The notes beneath the pieces are model-generated. The model had not been told where the DNA came from. It did no database searches and saw only the letters and a program-made list of their open reading frames with translations. A DNA stretch of 64,000 bases from positions 124,001 through 188,000 of the forward strand of contig CAYFFG010000001.1 in the NCBI GenBank assembly GCA_964342355.1, written 5' to 3'. A program made the translations under genes and the position numbers. Shown here piece by piece: positions 43,568 through 50,750 of the stretch (position 1 is the stretch's first letter; each line of letters starts with the position of its first letter). This DNA is from Hirschia sp964342355 (GTDB lineage: Bacteria > Pseudomonadota > Alphaproteobacteria > Caulobacterales > Hyphomonadaceae).

Positions 43568-43588
43568 TTTCAGGCTTGCATCCTGAAA
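43568..43588. repeat. inverted repeat over the tRNA-Arg promoter
   Basis: Perfect 7-bp arms TTTCAGG (43568-43574) and CCTGAAA (43582-43588) with a 7-nt spacer, covering the candidate -35 element of the tRNA gene. It could instead be an RNA hairpin after the peptidase gene, but no U tract follows on the plus strand. Confidence 0.6.
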
Positions 43589-43604
43589 CACGTAAGGCTA
43601 AAAA
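43576..43604 (+). promoter_or_regulatory. candidate promoter of tRNA-Arg
   Basis: TTGCAT (43576-43581), a 17-nt spacer and TAAAAA (43599-43604) lie 23 nt before the mature tRNA 5' end, a suitable place for a short leader. Confidence 0.4.
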
Positions 43605-43627
43605 CCGCGCTCTCCGCGAAGGCGAAT

Positions 43628-43704
43628 GGTCTGGTAGCTCAGTTGGATAGAGCACTTGACTACGAATCAAGGGGTCGGGGGTTCGAATCCTCCCCAGACC
43701 GCCA
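43628..43704 (+). tRNA. tRNA-Arg (anticodon ACG)
   Basis: A 77-nt cloverleaf. The acceptor arm pairs GGTCTGG (43628-43634) with CCAGACC (43694-43700), then the discriminator G and an encoded CCA (43702-43704). The D-loop has AGCTCAGTTGGAT, the anticodon stem CTTGA/TCAAG encloses CTACGAA with anticodon ACG, and the T-arm has GGTTCGAATCC. ACG in the wobble position is normally edited to ICG by TadA and reads CGU, CGC and CGA codons. Confidence 0.97.
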
Positions 43705-44097
43705 TTTGCCTGTGATGCGTTTCGCTTAGAATGTCTTTTCCAAAGTAAAACTTTGACTAAAGGGCGGCTGCGCTGTTCCCGTTTGGGGGTGTGAAGCGTG
43801 CGTATTTCCCGGTGATTCGTGAGGGAAAGCATTAAGGTAGCGCCGACAAAATTCAACGCTGTGAAGGCGTTAAATTAAACCTGCTTAGCGTTCTCAATTC
43901 GGGACAGTTACCCAAAAAAGATAAGTAACTTAGGCCGATAGAAGTTTTGGCGGGAGGTGTGTTTGCTCTTTTCGCAGACATGGAATGCGCAAATTAGTTA
44001 ATTTTAAGTGCGCCGACGTTTATGATTTCTAACAAAAAATAGCACTTATCGCCCTAGCGTTGTGAGGGAAGGCTAAAATGCAACTGTGGGAGGTTCG
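43705..44097. other. 393-nt intergenic region upstream of the first multi-PAS kinase
   Basis: I see no credible gene here. The tRNA has no clear downstream terminator; CAAAGTAAAACTTTG (43741-43755) forms a short hairpin without a T run. An AT-rich palindrome AAATTAGTTAATTT lies at 43991-44004, flanked by GCGCA and TGCGC, and could be a regulator site for the phosphorelay operon. Just before the kinase, an ATG at 44078 with a strong GAGGGAAGG site opens a reading frame different from that of the kinase (see findings). Confidence 0.6.
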
Positions 44098-47000
44098 GTG
44101 TTGTTGCCGCGATTCACCGACTTCTCAATACGTGCGAAGATTATTCTGTTCTGCACAGTGGTCGCGTTTGTCTCGTCTTCGGGCATGGCGGTTCTGCAAT
44201 TCTCGAATGCGCGCGACAATGCGAGCGAGTTGGTGGAAAATATTCTGTCAGCTGAAGCTCAGGTTGTTTCTGCGCACATTGCTCATGACCTCAATGAGAT
44301 GTCGGAAGATGTAAAAATCCTGTCCGACACGCCCTCAATTCAGGGCTTGATTGCGGCGCAAACTGGCGCAGAAGCAGACGATACCAAAAAAATTGTCTGG
44401 AAGAATCAACTATCGGTGATTTTCAAGTCGCTGATGAACGCCAGACCTCATTACACGCAAATCCGATTCATACGCTTTGCAGATGATGGCAAGGAGCTGG
44501 TGCGTGTAAACCGCACGCGTATTGGTCTTGTGCGAACAGCGGAAAACAATCTCCAGCACAAAGGTAAGGAGCCTTATGTGCAAGAGGCGCTGTTATCGCG
44601 TTCGGGGGCGGTCAGCTTTTCTGAGATATCGCTAAACCGTGAACACAGTCAGGTTGACCCAAGCGAAACGCCGACCATACGCGCGTTTATTCAGGTTGCA
44701 GATAAAAATGGCGACCCGTTTGGGATGGTGGTGATAAATGCTGACTACGCCAAAATGCTTTCAAGAACATTCAAAGCGTTTAAGCCCAATTTTGATGTTT
44801 TTCTGATTGAAGAAAACAGCGTCGTGTCCTGGAGCCATGATGACGAGTCTGTTCAATTTGAATTCTTGGACCAAACAGCAGACGCGGCTTTGACGGGGTT
44901 AAACGCATCGTCCATTCCCGATTTGAAATTGCAGCTAGCGGACGCTTTATACGTCAAAACCAAACTGGATAGCGCTGAGGACCGGAAGGTAGGGCTTCCA
45001 GATCTGGAAGTTTACGTCACCGAACCACGAAAGGATGCGTTGGCGGGAGAAAGCCAGGCTGCGCTTTGGAATGCGCTGTTGGGTGTGGTGTTTGTAATTG
45101 TCAGCGCGATGCTGGCGGCCGGGTTTGCTCTCTGGGTCACCAGCCCAATCAACATCGTCAAACTGTGGCTGCGCGGCGAAAGAGGTTCAACGACAGATCT
45201 GTTGGAGCCTGCAAGTCGAAACGACGAGGTTGGCGAATTTGCACGTATTCTGGCGGACTTGCTGGACCAGTTGTCGGTCAGCCAGGAACGTCTGACCGGC
45301 ATTATCGAAAACATTGCTGAAGGCCTGGTCGTTGTGGACGAGGAGGGCCGTATCGAAACGGTCAATGCAGCTTTTGAGCAGATGGTCGGGTTTGAGGAAC
45401 AGGAGCTTGTCGGTCAAAATTTCGGTAAGCTGATTCCCGGATATCTCGCGCATGACCCAAGAAATGTTGTCTCCTTTCTTGAAGGCGCCTCTAGACACAT
45501 CAGGCGCGGCAACACAGCGGAAGTTGAGATTTGTAAGTCTGACCGCACGCGATTGATGGCGGACTTGTCAGTGACACAGTTCAGCGGATCCGACATGCGT
45601 CGGTTTTGCATCATCATCCGCGATGTGACTGAAATCATTCGCCAAAAACATGAAATACTTGCGCAAAAAGAGCGACTTGAGCAGGCCGAAAAAGTCGCGA
45701 CCTTAGGACACTGGAGCTATGACCTCACGGAGCGGTCGATGGTCTGGTCTAAGGGCATGTTTGAGATCCATGGCCTATCCAGCTATGCGATGCACCCTAA
45801 TTTTGAGCGCGCAATGGCGTTTCACCCTTCAAAGGATCGCCAGATAGCAGAAACTGCTATCGAGAACGCTATTGAAAACGGCGGGGATTTTGACTTTGTT
45901 CTCAGGATTGTCCGTCCGCCAGGCGAATTGCGATACGTCCATTCCAAAGGACGGGTTCTCAAGAAGCAGAACAATCAGATGATTTTCGCCGTCACACAGG
46001 ACGTGACGGAAAAACGGCTCGCCAAAGCGCAGCTGGAAGAAAGCGAACAGAAAAACCGGAATATTCTGGATAACATTGTTGATGGTGTGATCACCGTCGA
46101 CATGCAGGGGATTATCGACGGCTGTAACCCCGCTTGCGAAGACATTTTTGGTTTTTCTCTGAGCGAGCTGCAAGGCATGGACATCACAAAATTGATGCCT
46201 CAGCGAATACGCTCCTGGCATCGTGAATTCTTCTCGGGTGAGGTGAAATATGACAAGTCCCGGGTTATGGGGCGCATTGTTGAAGTGGAGGGCATCCGAA
46301 AGTCAGGCGAATCTTTCCCATTGGAGATCGCGATCAGTGAATCCACAAATGGCGACCAGACCCTCTACACAGCTATTTTGCGTGACATCACACAGAAAAA
46401 GCGGCTTCAGGAAATCCAGATCCAGAACAATTTCATTTCAACCGTCAATCATGAACTCAGGACGCCGCTTACTTCCATCCATGGTGCGCTGGACCTGGTA
46501 AAGCCGATTGTGTCGAAAGGCGAGGACGCCAAGCTTAAATTGCTCGTCGACTTAGCTTATGATGGCTGTATCCATCTCAATCACCTCGTGAACGATATCC
46601 TGGACCAGGAAAAAATCACGGCCGGCAAGATGGAATACTATTTTGAAGCCAAAGACTTCAGCGAACTTGTTGCGGATATCGTACACAAGCAGGAAGGGTT
46701 GGCGACCCGATGCAATGTGACGTTTGCATGCGCAACAGATGAGACAACAGGTCTTGCCGTCTCAGTCGATCCGGGACGGTTTAATCAAGCGCTGGTCAAC
46801 CTATTGTCCAATGCTGCGAAATTTTCGCCTGAAGGCAGCACGATAAACATCGCTACCAGCATACATGGCGACGGATTTGTCAGAGTATCTGTGCGCGACA
46901 AAGGTCCGGGAATTGAGCCAGGCTTCCGTAAGAAAATCTTTGAGCGCTTTGCGCAGGCAGATTCCTCAACAACCAAAAAGTTCGCCGGCACTGGCCTTGG

Positions 47001-47145
47001 GCTAAACATTACCAAGTCAATTGTCGATGCGTTTGGCGGTCAGATTTCATTTGATACCGAGCTGGGAAAGGGCACGACCTTCCACATAACGCTTCCGGTC
47101 CACTATGAGCAGCAGGGGGTTATTGAAGAATGCCTGGCGAGTTAA
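44098..47145 (+). CDS. multi-PAS sensor histidine kinase (left phosphorelay module)
   Basis: A protein of about 1015 residues. It has a first membrane helix (IILFCTVVAFVSSSGMAVLQ), a periplasmic Cache-like sensor of about 250 residues (with TIRAFIQVADKNGDPFGMVV), a second helix near residues 325-350 and a HAMP segment. Three PAS domains follow (starting NIAEGLVVVDEEG; VATLGHWSYDLTE; NIVDGVITVDMQG). The kinase core has phosphoacceptor His785 in TVNHELRTPLTSIHG and ATPase boxes NLLSNAAKFSP, RDKGPGIEP and GTGLGLNITKSI. It has no receiver domain of its own. The start is uncertain: GTG 44098 and TTG 44101 both follow GGGAGG. It overlaps the next gene by 16 nt and is paralogous to the kinase at 55835-59743. 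Confidence 0.9.
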   Translation: MLLPRFTDFSIRAKIILFCTVVAFVSSSGMAVLQFSNARDNASELVENILSAEAQVVSAHIAHDLNEMSEDVKILSDTPSIQGLIAAQTGAEADDTKKIVWKNQLSVIFKSLMNARPHYTQIRFIRFADDGKELVRVNRTRIGLVRTAENNLQHKGKEPYVQEALLSRSGAVSFSEISLNREHSQVDPSETPTIRAFIQVADKNGDPFGMVVINADYAKMLSRTFKAFKPNFDVFLIEENSVVSWSHDDESVQFEFLDQTADAALTGLNASSIPDLKLQLADALYVKTKLDSAEDRKVGLPDLEVYVTEPRKDALAGESQAALWNALLGVVFVIVSAMLAAGFALWVTSPINIVKLWLRGERGSTTDLLEPASRNDEVGEFARILADLLDQLSVSQERLTGIIENIAEGLVVVDEEGRIETVNAAFEQMVGFEEQELVGQNFGKLIPGYLAHDPRNVVSFLEGASRHIRRGNTAEVEICKSDRTRLMADLSVTQFSGSDMRRFCIIIRDVTEIIRQKHEILAQKERLEQAEKVATLGHWSYDLTERSMVWSKGMFEIHGLSSYAMHPNFERAMAFHPSKDRQIAETAIENAIENGGDFDFVLRIVRPPGELRYVHSKGRVLKKQNNQMIFAVTQDVTEKRLAKAQLEESEQKNRNILDNIVDGVITVDMQGIIDGCNPACEDIFGFSLSELQGMDITKLMPQRIRSWHREFFSGEVKYDKSRVMGRIVEVEGIRKSGESFPLEIAISESTNGDQTLYTAILRDITQKKRLQEIQIQNNFISTVNHELRTPLTSIHGALDLVKPIVSKGEDAKLKLLVDLAYDGCIHLNHLVNDILDQEKITAGKMEYYFEAKDFSELVADIVHKQEGLATRCNVTFACATDETTGLAVSVDPGRFNQALVNLLSNAAKFSPEGSTINIATSIHGDGFVRVSVRDKGPGIEPGFRKKIFERFAQADSSTTKKFAGTGLGLNITKSIVDAFGGQISFDTELGKGTTFHITLPVHYEQQGVIEECLAS

Positions 47146-47519
47146 AACGCGTTCTGTATCTTGAAGATGATCCAAGTATCGCTCTGATCACGCGTATAGC
47201 GATCCAAGATCACTCTGATCTGATTTTACAGCACTGCGCATCGGGTCGTGAAGCGATAAACGCTTTTTCTGATTTTAAGCCGGACCTCCTGTTGTTTGAT
47301 GTCATGTTGCCCGACATGGACGGACTGCAGACGCTTGCAGAAATTCGCGCATTGGAAGGCGATACCCCCACGCCCGTCATTTTCATGACCGCAAAGGCGC
47401 AAGTCCACGAACAGAAGAAATATCTGGACCTGGGCGCACTGACGGTGATCGTCAAACCGTTTGACTCTTTTACGTTGGGCAAGCGGTTGAAAAATATCTG
47501 GGATGCAAAATTAAATTAA
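47130..47519 (+). CDS. single-domain response regulator (left module)
   Basis: A 129-residue CheY-like receiver. The acidic pair is in LYLEDDPSIA, the phospho-accepting Asp57 in LLLFDVMLPDMDG, the Thr switch residue in IFMTAKAQ and the Lys in VIVKPFDSFTLG. There is no output domain, so it works through partners, either as a phosphorelay intermediate or by protein contact. It starts inside the end of the kinase gene (16-nt overlap), which implies coupling and direct pairing with that kinase. The paralogue at 55440-55850 shares the sequence KPDLLLFDVMLP and the same overlap. Confidence 0.93.
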   Translation: MPGELKRVLYLEDDPSIALITRIAIQDHSDLILQHCASGREAINAFSDFKPDLLLFDVMLPDMDGLQTLAEIRALEGDTPTPVIFMTAKAQVHEQKKYLDLGALTVIVKPFDSFTLGKRLKNIWDAKLN

Positions 47520-47551
47520 ATAATACAGATAATTAAGTGGAGTTGGATAAG

Positions 47552-48379
47552 ATGAGGGAAGAAAATTTAGATAAATATGATCATCTGGTTCGATACTTTT
47601 GTGGCGGCTTTCCGGACCAATTGGATTTTGCAGAATCCCTACTGTCTTCACTCGGGGAAGTGGATATCAGCAACCGCGAACACGCTTTTTACGCGATGTA
47701 TAATGAAATTCACCGTTTGGCCGGCGCTGCGCATTGCATGGGTTTTCGGTTCGTCGGCAAAGCGCTATCCGAAGTCGTCGATCGACTGGATAATCTCCTA
47801 TCCCTCAGCGAACCTGAGATGCAGATTGAACTCCTTTTGTGTCGGCATAAAGTACACGCCATAGCTGGCCTGGCAGAACGTATTCGCCCGGAAAATTCTT
47901 ATCTTTTCAGACAAGAACGCGAGAGTGCTCTGGAGCAGGTGATTTTTAGCGAAGAAGAGATGGAGGTCATCGCAAATCAGCGCGTTCTGTTTGCTGATGA
48001 TGATACGTTCACCCGATTATTGTTACAGGACTATCTGCAAAAAATAGGTGTTGGCGCGGTTCAGCTGGCGATTTCGGGAAAAGAAGCGCTGAGCGCATTT
48101 AAGTCTTTTTCACCGACAATCGTCATCGCTGACTGGAATATGCCGCCATTGGACGGAATGGGGCTGCTTCAGCTTGTTCGAAGCGGGCAAACAAAGGTCG
48201 ACACAGATGTCAGTTTTATCTTTTTGTCCACGCACAACAGTTTTCCCAAAATCAAAGATGCGATGCGGCTCAATATAGACCAGTTCATCATGAAGCCGTT
48301 TACGATGGAGGTGGTCGCCAATGCGATCCGAAAATCCATTCAGAAACAGGATATCAACGCAGCAGCGAGGGCGGGATAA
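47552..48379 (+). CDS. HPt-receiver fusion protein A
   Basis: A 275-residue protein. Residues about 1-115 form a histidine phosphotransfer domain with His54 in EIHRLAGAAHCMGF. A linker containing IRPENSYLF follows. Residues about 145-270 are a receiver domain with the acidic pair in LFADDDTFTR, phospho-accepting Asp194 in IVIADWNMPPLDG, Thr/Ser in FLSTHNSF and Lys in FIMKPFTME. No DNA-binding or enzymatic output is present. The ATG at 47552 is preferred, with GGAG 9 nt upstream; GTG 47537 is possible. The next gene overlaps its stop by one base (TAATG). Confidence 0.88.
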   Translation: MREENLDKYDHLVRYFCGGFPDQLDFAESLLSSLGEVDISNREHAFYAMYNEIHRLAGAAHCMGFRFVGKALSEVVDRLDNLLSLSEPEMQIELLLCRHKVHAIAGLAERIRPENSYLFRQERESALEQVIFSEEEMEVIANQRVLFADDDTFTRLLLQDYLQKIGVGAVQLAISGKEALSAFKSFSPTIVIADWNMPPLDGMGLLQLVRSGQTKVDTDVSFIFLSTHNSFPKIKDAMRLNIDQFIMKPFTMEVVANAIRKSIQKQDINAAARAG

Positions 48380-48741
48380 TGGGCGTTTCCTCTCTAGCGG
48401 CAAGGGAAGTCGCCGTTGAGTATTTTTGCAATGGGTATGCGCTCCAGCTGGAACGCTTTGCAATCATTCTGGATTGTGCGGCTGACAATGCTGACCAGAC
48501 AGTCGACCCGTTTGAGGAGCTGACGGGCGAAGCGCATCGCATGGCCGGCACCTCCCGGTTTTTGGGCTTTGAATTTGCCGGGCGCAAGTTTGGCGAAATC
48601 TACGCAGTTCTCAGTAGTTACGAGCCCGGAAACACAAGTGATGTAGAAAACGTGGTGGAAATTGTCCGCCATAAAATCAAGGAATTGATGTCGAGAGCTG
48701 ATGAAGTCGTTCCAGACCGATCTTCATTTGGCATGAGGTGA
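48379..48741 (+). CDS. stand-alone HPt-like protein
   Basis: A 120-residue protein made only of an HPt-type helical bundle. The candidate phospho-accepting residue is His53 in EAHRMAGTSRFLGFEFAG, which aligns with the HPt boxes of the neighbouring HPt-receiver proteins (H-R-x-A/R-G). The N-terminal AVEYFCNGYALQLERFA matches their first helix (xYFCxGFPxQL-like). It starts at the stop of protein A (TAATG) and precedes protein B by 58 nt. It could be an ancestral HPt-receiver gene that lost its receiver, or a dedicated phosphate shuttle between kinase and receivers. Confidence 0.78.
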   Translation: MGVSSLAAREVAVEYFCNGYALQLERFAIILDCAADNADQTVDPFEELTGEAHRMAGTSRFLGFEFAGRKFGEIYAVLSSYEPGNTSDVENVVEIVRHKIKELMSRADEVVPDRSSFGMR

Positions 48742-48799
48742 AACCTTTGATCGCTTCATGCAATGAAAGCCGGTCAAAGCCCGTATTTTGGTGAGCAAA

Positions 48800-49588
48800 A
48801 TGAAACAGGATATTGTCCAGGCAGTCGAAATGTATTGCGAGAAGTTTCCAGCGGAATTGAATACATTTGCGCATACGCTGCAGTCTGCGTGCTTTAACGG
48901 CAGTATAGACGGCGTTGCGCTTTCCAAAGCCCTGCAGGAAACCCATAGAATGCGGGGAACAGCGCATTGTTTTGGGTATCAGCGCATAGGCAAACTGATG
49001 AAACAGATTGAGAGTGATCTGTTAGAGGTCACGCGCAAGACGGGACAGGAAAGGGTGGCGACGATCACCCGCATGGAAAAGGCCTTGTCCGCACTGCAGC
49101 GTTTTCAAAAGCGTATGACGCCTGAAAACTCCAAGCTGAGAACGGGGCAATCCGTCGATGAAGCCAGCTTGTTGTTCAGCGCTGACGAGTTGGAGTTGTT
49201 AAAGGCTCAACGCATTTTGTTCTGTGATGACGACGCGATGCTACGCATTCTGGTTGCGGATATTTTTGCAACCTTCAACATTGATAATTATGAGCTGGCG
49301 ATTTCAGGTCACGATGTCGTGGAAAAGGCGGTTGAGTTCAAGCCGACAATGATTGTGTGTGACTGGCAGATGCAGCCAGTGGACGGTCTGGAGCTCTTGC
49401 AGATGGTGCGTGGAAACAAGACCACTATACCTTCAGATACGCCCTTTATTTTCCTGACCGTTTCAAGAAATACGCACAATTTTAAAAACGCATTCAGAGA
49501 CGACACAGATGTGTTTCTCTCCAAACCTTTCACAGCAAAATCGCTCCTGTCAGCAGTCCTCAAAGCCAGAGGAAGAGCGACCGCGTAA
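48800..49588 (+). CDS. HPt-receiver fusion protein B
   Basis: A 262-residue paralogue of protein A. The HPt domain has His49 in ETHRMRGTAHCFGY, and the linker has MTPENSKLRTG. The receiver has the acidic pair in LFCDDDAMLRI, Asp188 in MIVCDWQMQPVDG, Thr in FLTVSRNTH and Lys in FLSKPFTAKS. There is no output domain. I take the ATG at 48800; TTG 48788 and GTG 48791 are in frame just before. It is the last gene of the left module, with a strong intrinsic terminator 34 nt after its stop. Confidence 0.88.
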   Translation: MKQDIVQAVEMYCEKFPAELNTFAHTLQSACFNGSIDGVALSKALQETHRMRGTAHCFGYQRIGKLMKQIESDLLEVTRKTGQERVATITRMEKALSALQRFQKRMTPENSKLRTGQSVDEASLLFSADELELLKAQRILFCDDDAMLRILVADIFATFNIDNYELAISGHDVVEKAVEFKPTMIVCDWQMQPVDGLELLQMVRGNKTTIPSDTPFIFLTVSRNTHNFKNAFRDDTDVFLSKPFTAKSLLSAVLKARGRATA

Positions 49589-49621
49589 AGCAGTTTCAGA
49601 ATAAACACCGCAGGACTTGAA

Positions 49622-49656
49622 GCGCGCTTTTCCTTTGTGGAATGGCGCGTTTTTTT
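49622..49656 (+). terminator. intrinsic terminator of the left phosphorelay operon
   Basis: Stem 49622-49633 pairs with 49639-49650 (CGCGC with GCGCG, then a G-U, one mismatch, and TTCC with GGAA), with loop TTTGT. It is directly followed by seven T (49650-49656). This is the best-formed terminator in the window. Confidence 0.85.
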
Positions 49657-49941
49657 ATGTCTGGTAGCGTGTCTCAAGCAGGGTGTTCAAAAAAAAATCT
49701 AAAATCTCACTTGCAACCGCAAATAGTTGGCGATTTTTGTTAACCCCGCGCATATTTTTAAGTCATTGAAAATGCATCATTAAATCTTGTTTTTGTCTGA
49801 TTGTTCGCGCCTGCTGGTAGTAATAGTTTAATGCGACGACCAGAAGTTTTAATATTCTGGCGAGAAGTGCTTAAATCGGGATGATCTAAGACATACACAT
49901 CGAAGTAGCGATGGTTTGTTGACCTGATTTGGAGTTTTGAC
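49657..49941. other. AT-rich intergenic region upstream of the small spore-coat-U gene
   Basis: Together with the terminator before it, this is a 353-nt gap without a gene (49589-49941). It is rich in A/T, with runs such as AAAAAAAATC and TATTTTTAAG, and probably carries the promoter of the pilin-like gene at 49942. I see no convincing -35/-10 pair or palindrome and no protein-like frame. Confidence 0.5.
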
Positions 49942-50274
49942 ATGAAAGTATTTGCCGTTCTTGCGACATTGCTTTTGGCGCCGCTGGCAGCCAACGCAGA
50001 TACTGCGTCATCTAATCTTCAAGTTAGAGCCGTTGTGAAAGACACTTGTTTGGTGGGCGCTATCGCATCCAGTTCGCAGATGGCTGTGTCTTGCAGCAAA
50101 GCCACGCCTGTCTCTGTCACTATTGGTGCGGACATCTCTCAGGGATCATTTCAATCTGATGCTTTGACACTCAGCACCCCCCACGCATTTGTGGCGACCA
50201 ACAATGCTAAGATCGTGGATTTTGCCGCTTTGAAGGGACAAGCTACGCCAGTGGTTGTGACGGTCGCTTACTAA
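49942..50274 (+). CDS. small secreted spore-coat-U-like (archaic pilin-like) protein
   Basis: A 110-residue protein with a signal peptide (MKVFAVLATLLLAPLAANA). The mature part, of about 90 residues, has the start of a spore coat U domain (SSNLQVRAVVKDTCLVGA), a second Cys (AVSCSKATPVSV) and the typical last strand PVVVTVAY. The central part is shorter than in the other SCPU proteins here (159 and 161 residues). It lies on the opposite strand from the pilus operon and overlaps the end of its last gene by 4 nt. It may be an accessory pilin or a reduced copy. GGAG upstream supports the start. Confidence 0.7.
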   Translation: MKVFAVLATLLLAPLAANADTASSNLQVRAVVKDTCLVGAIASSSQMAVSCSKATPVSVTIGADISQGSFQSDALTLSTPHAFVATNNAKIVDFAALKGQATPVVVTVAY

Positions 50275-50750
50275 TAGGTGACGGTGATAATCAGGTTGTC
50301 CGAATAGATGCCGGATTCCACAAACTGACCGCCGGGTATCCTTCCATAGATAAACTGCGTATCGGCCCCCGTCACGAGTAGCGACACCACCGTGCCGCTA
50401 ATGCTGACACCAGTCGTGTTATCGCCCCACACCTGCGTATACGTCGCATCGGTGTAGATTTGATAGGCCAACGTGTCTGATGTGCCTATAGATGACATTT
50501 CGCGATTGTTGATATCGCCCGACCCACCCGAAGACAGGGTAAGTTCGTAGGGCGTGTTGGGAAGAATGATGTCGATACACGACACAGTGACGCTTGTGCT
50601 GGCGTCCCTGTCGCTTCCTGAGGCGGGGTTATAAGCGACAAAACTCATGGGTAGCGCGGAGACCGAGCAACCTAGTAGCGCGTGAGCGTGCTGTGGAACA
50701 AACAAGCTCAGACAAAAGAACGAGAAGCTTGAGATCAGATATCTTATCAT
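50271..50750 (-). CDS. spore coat U domain protein, pilus subunit or tip
   Basis: A 159-residue exported protein (signal peptide to about residue 24, ending HAHA). The SCPU domain shows Cys28 in LLGCSVSALPMSF, VSVTVSC-like Cys in TVSCIDI, the mid-domain LAYQIYTDATYTQVWGDNTTG and the last strand SDNLIITVTY. These are features of archaic (Csu-like) chaperone-usher subunits. As the last gene of the operon, after the usher, it holds the place of the tip adhesin in Csu-type loci, though it has only one domain. It overlaps the usher stop by 4 nt. Confidence 0.85.
   Translation of the reverse strand: MIRYLISSFSFFCLSLFVPQHAHALLGCSVSALPMSFVAYNPASGSDRDASTSVTVSCIDIILPNTPYELTLSSGGSGDINNREMSSIGTSDTLAYQIYTDATYTQVWGDNTTGVSISGTVVSLLVTGADTQFIYGRIPGGQFVESGIYSDNLIITVTY

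Noticed and set aside
43200..43856. 218-codon minus-strand frame crossing the peptidase gene end and the tRNA gene
   Set aside because: Its middle (GRIRTPDPLIRSQVLYPTELP-like) is the antisense translation of a tRNA, a well-known false annotation, and the rest is antisense to the DmpA-type peptidase.
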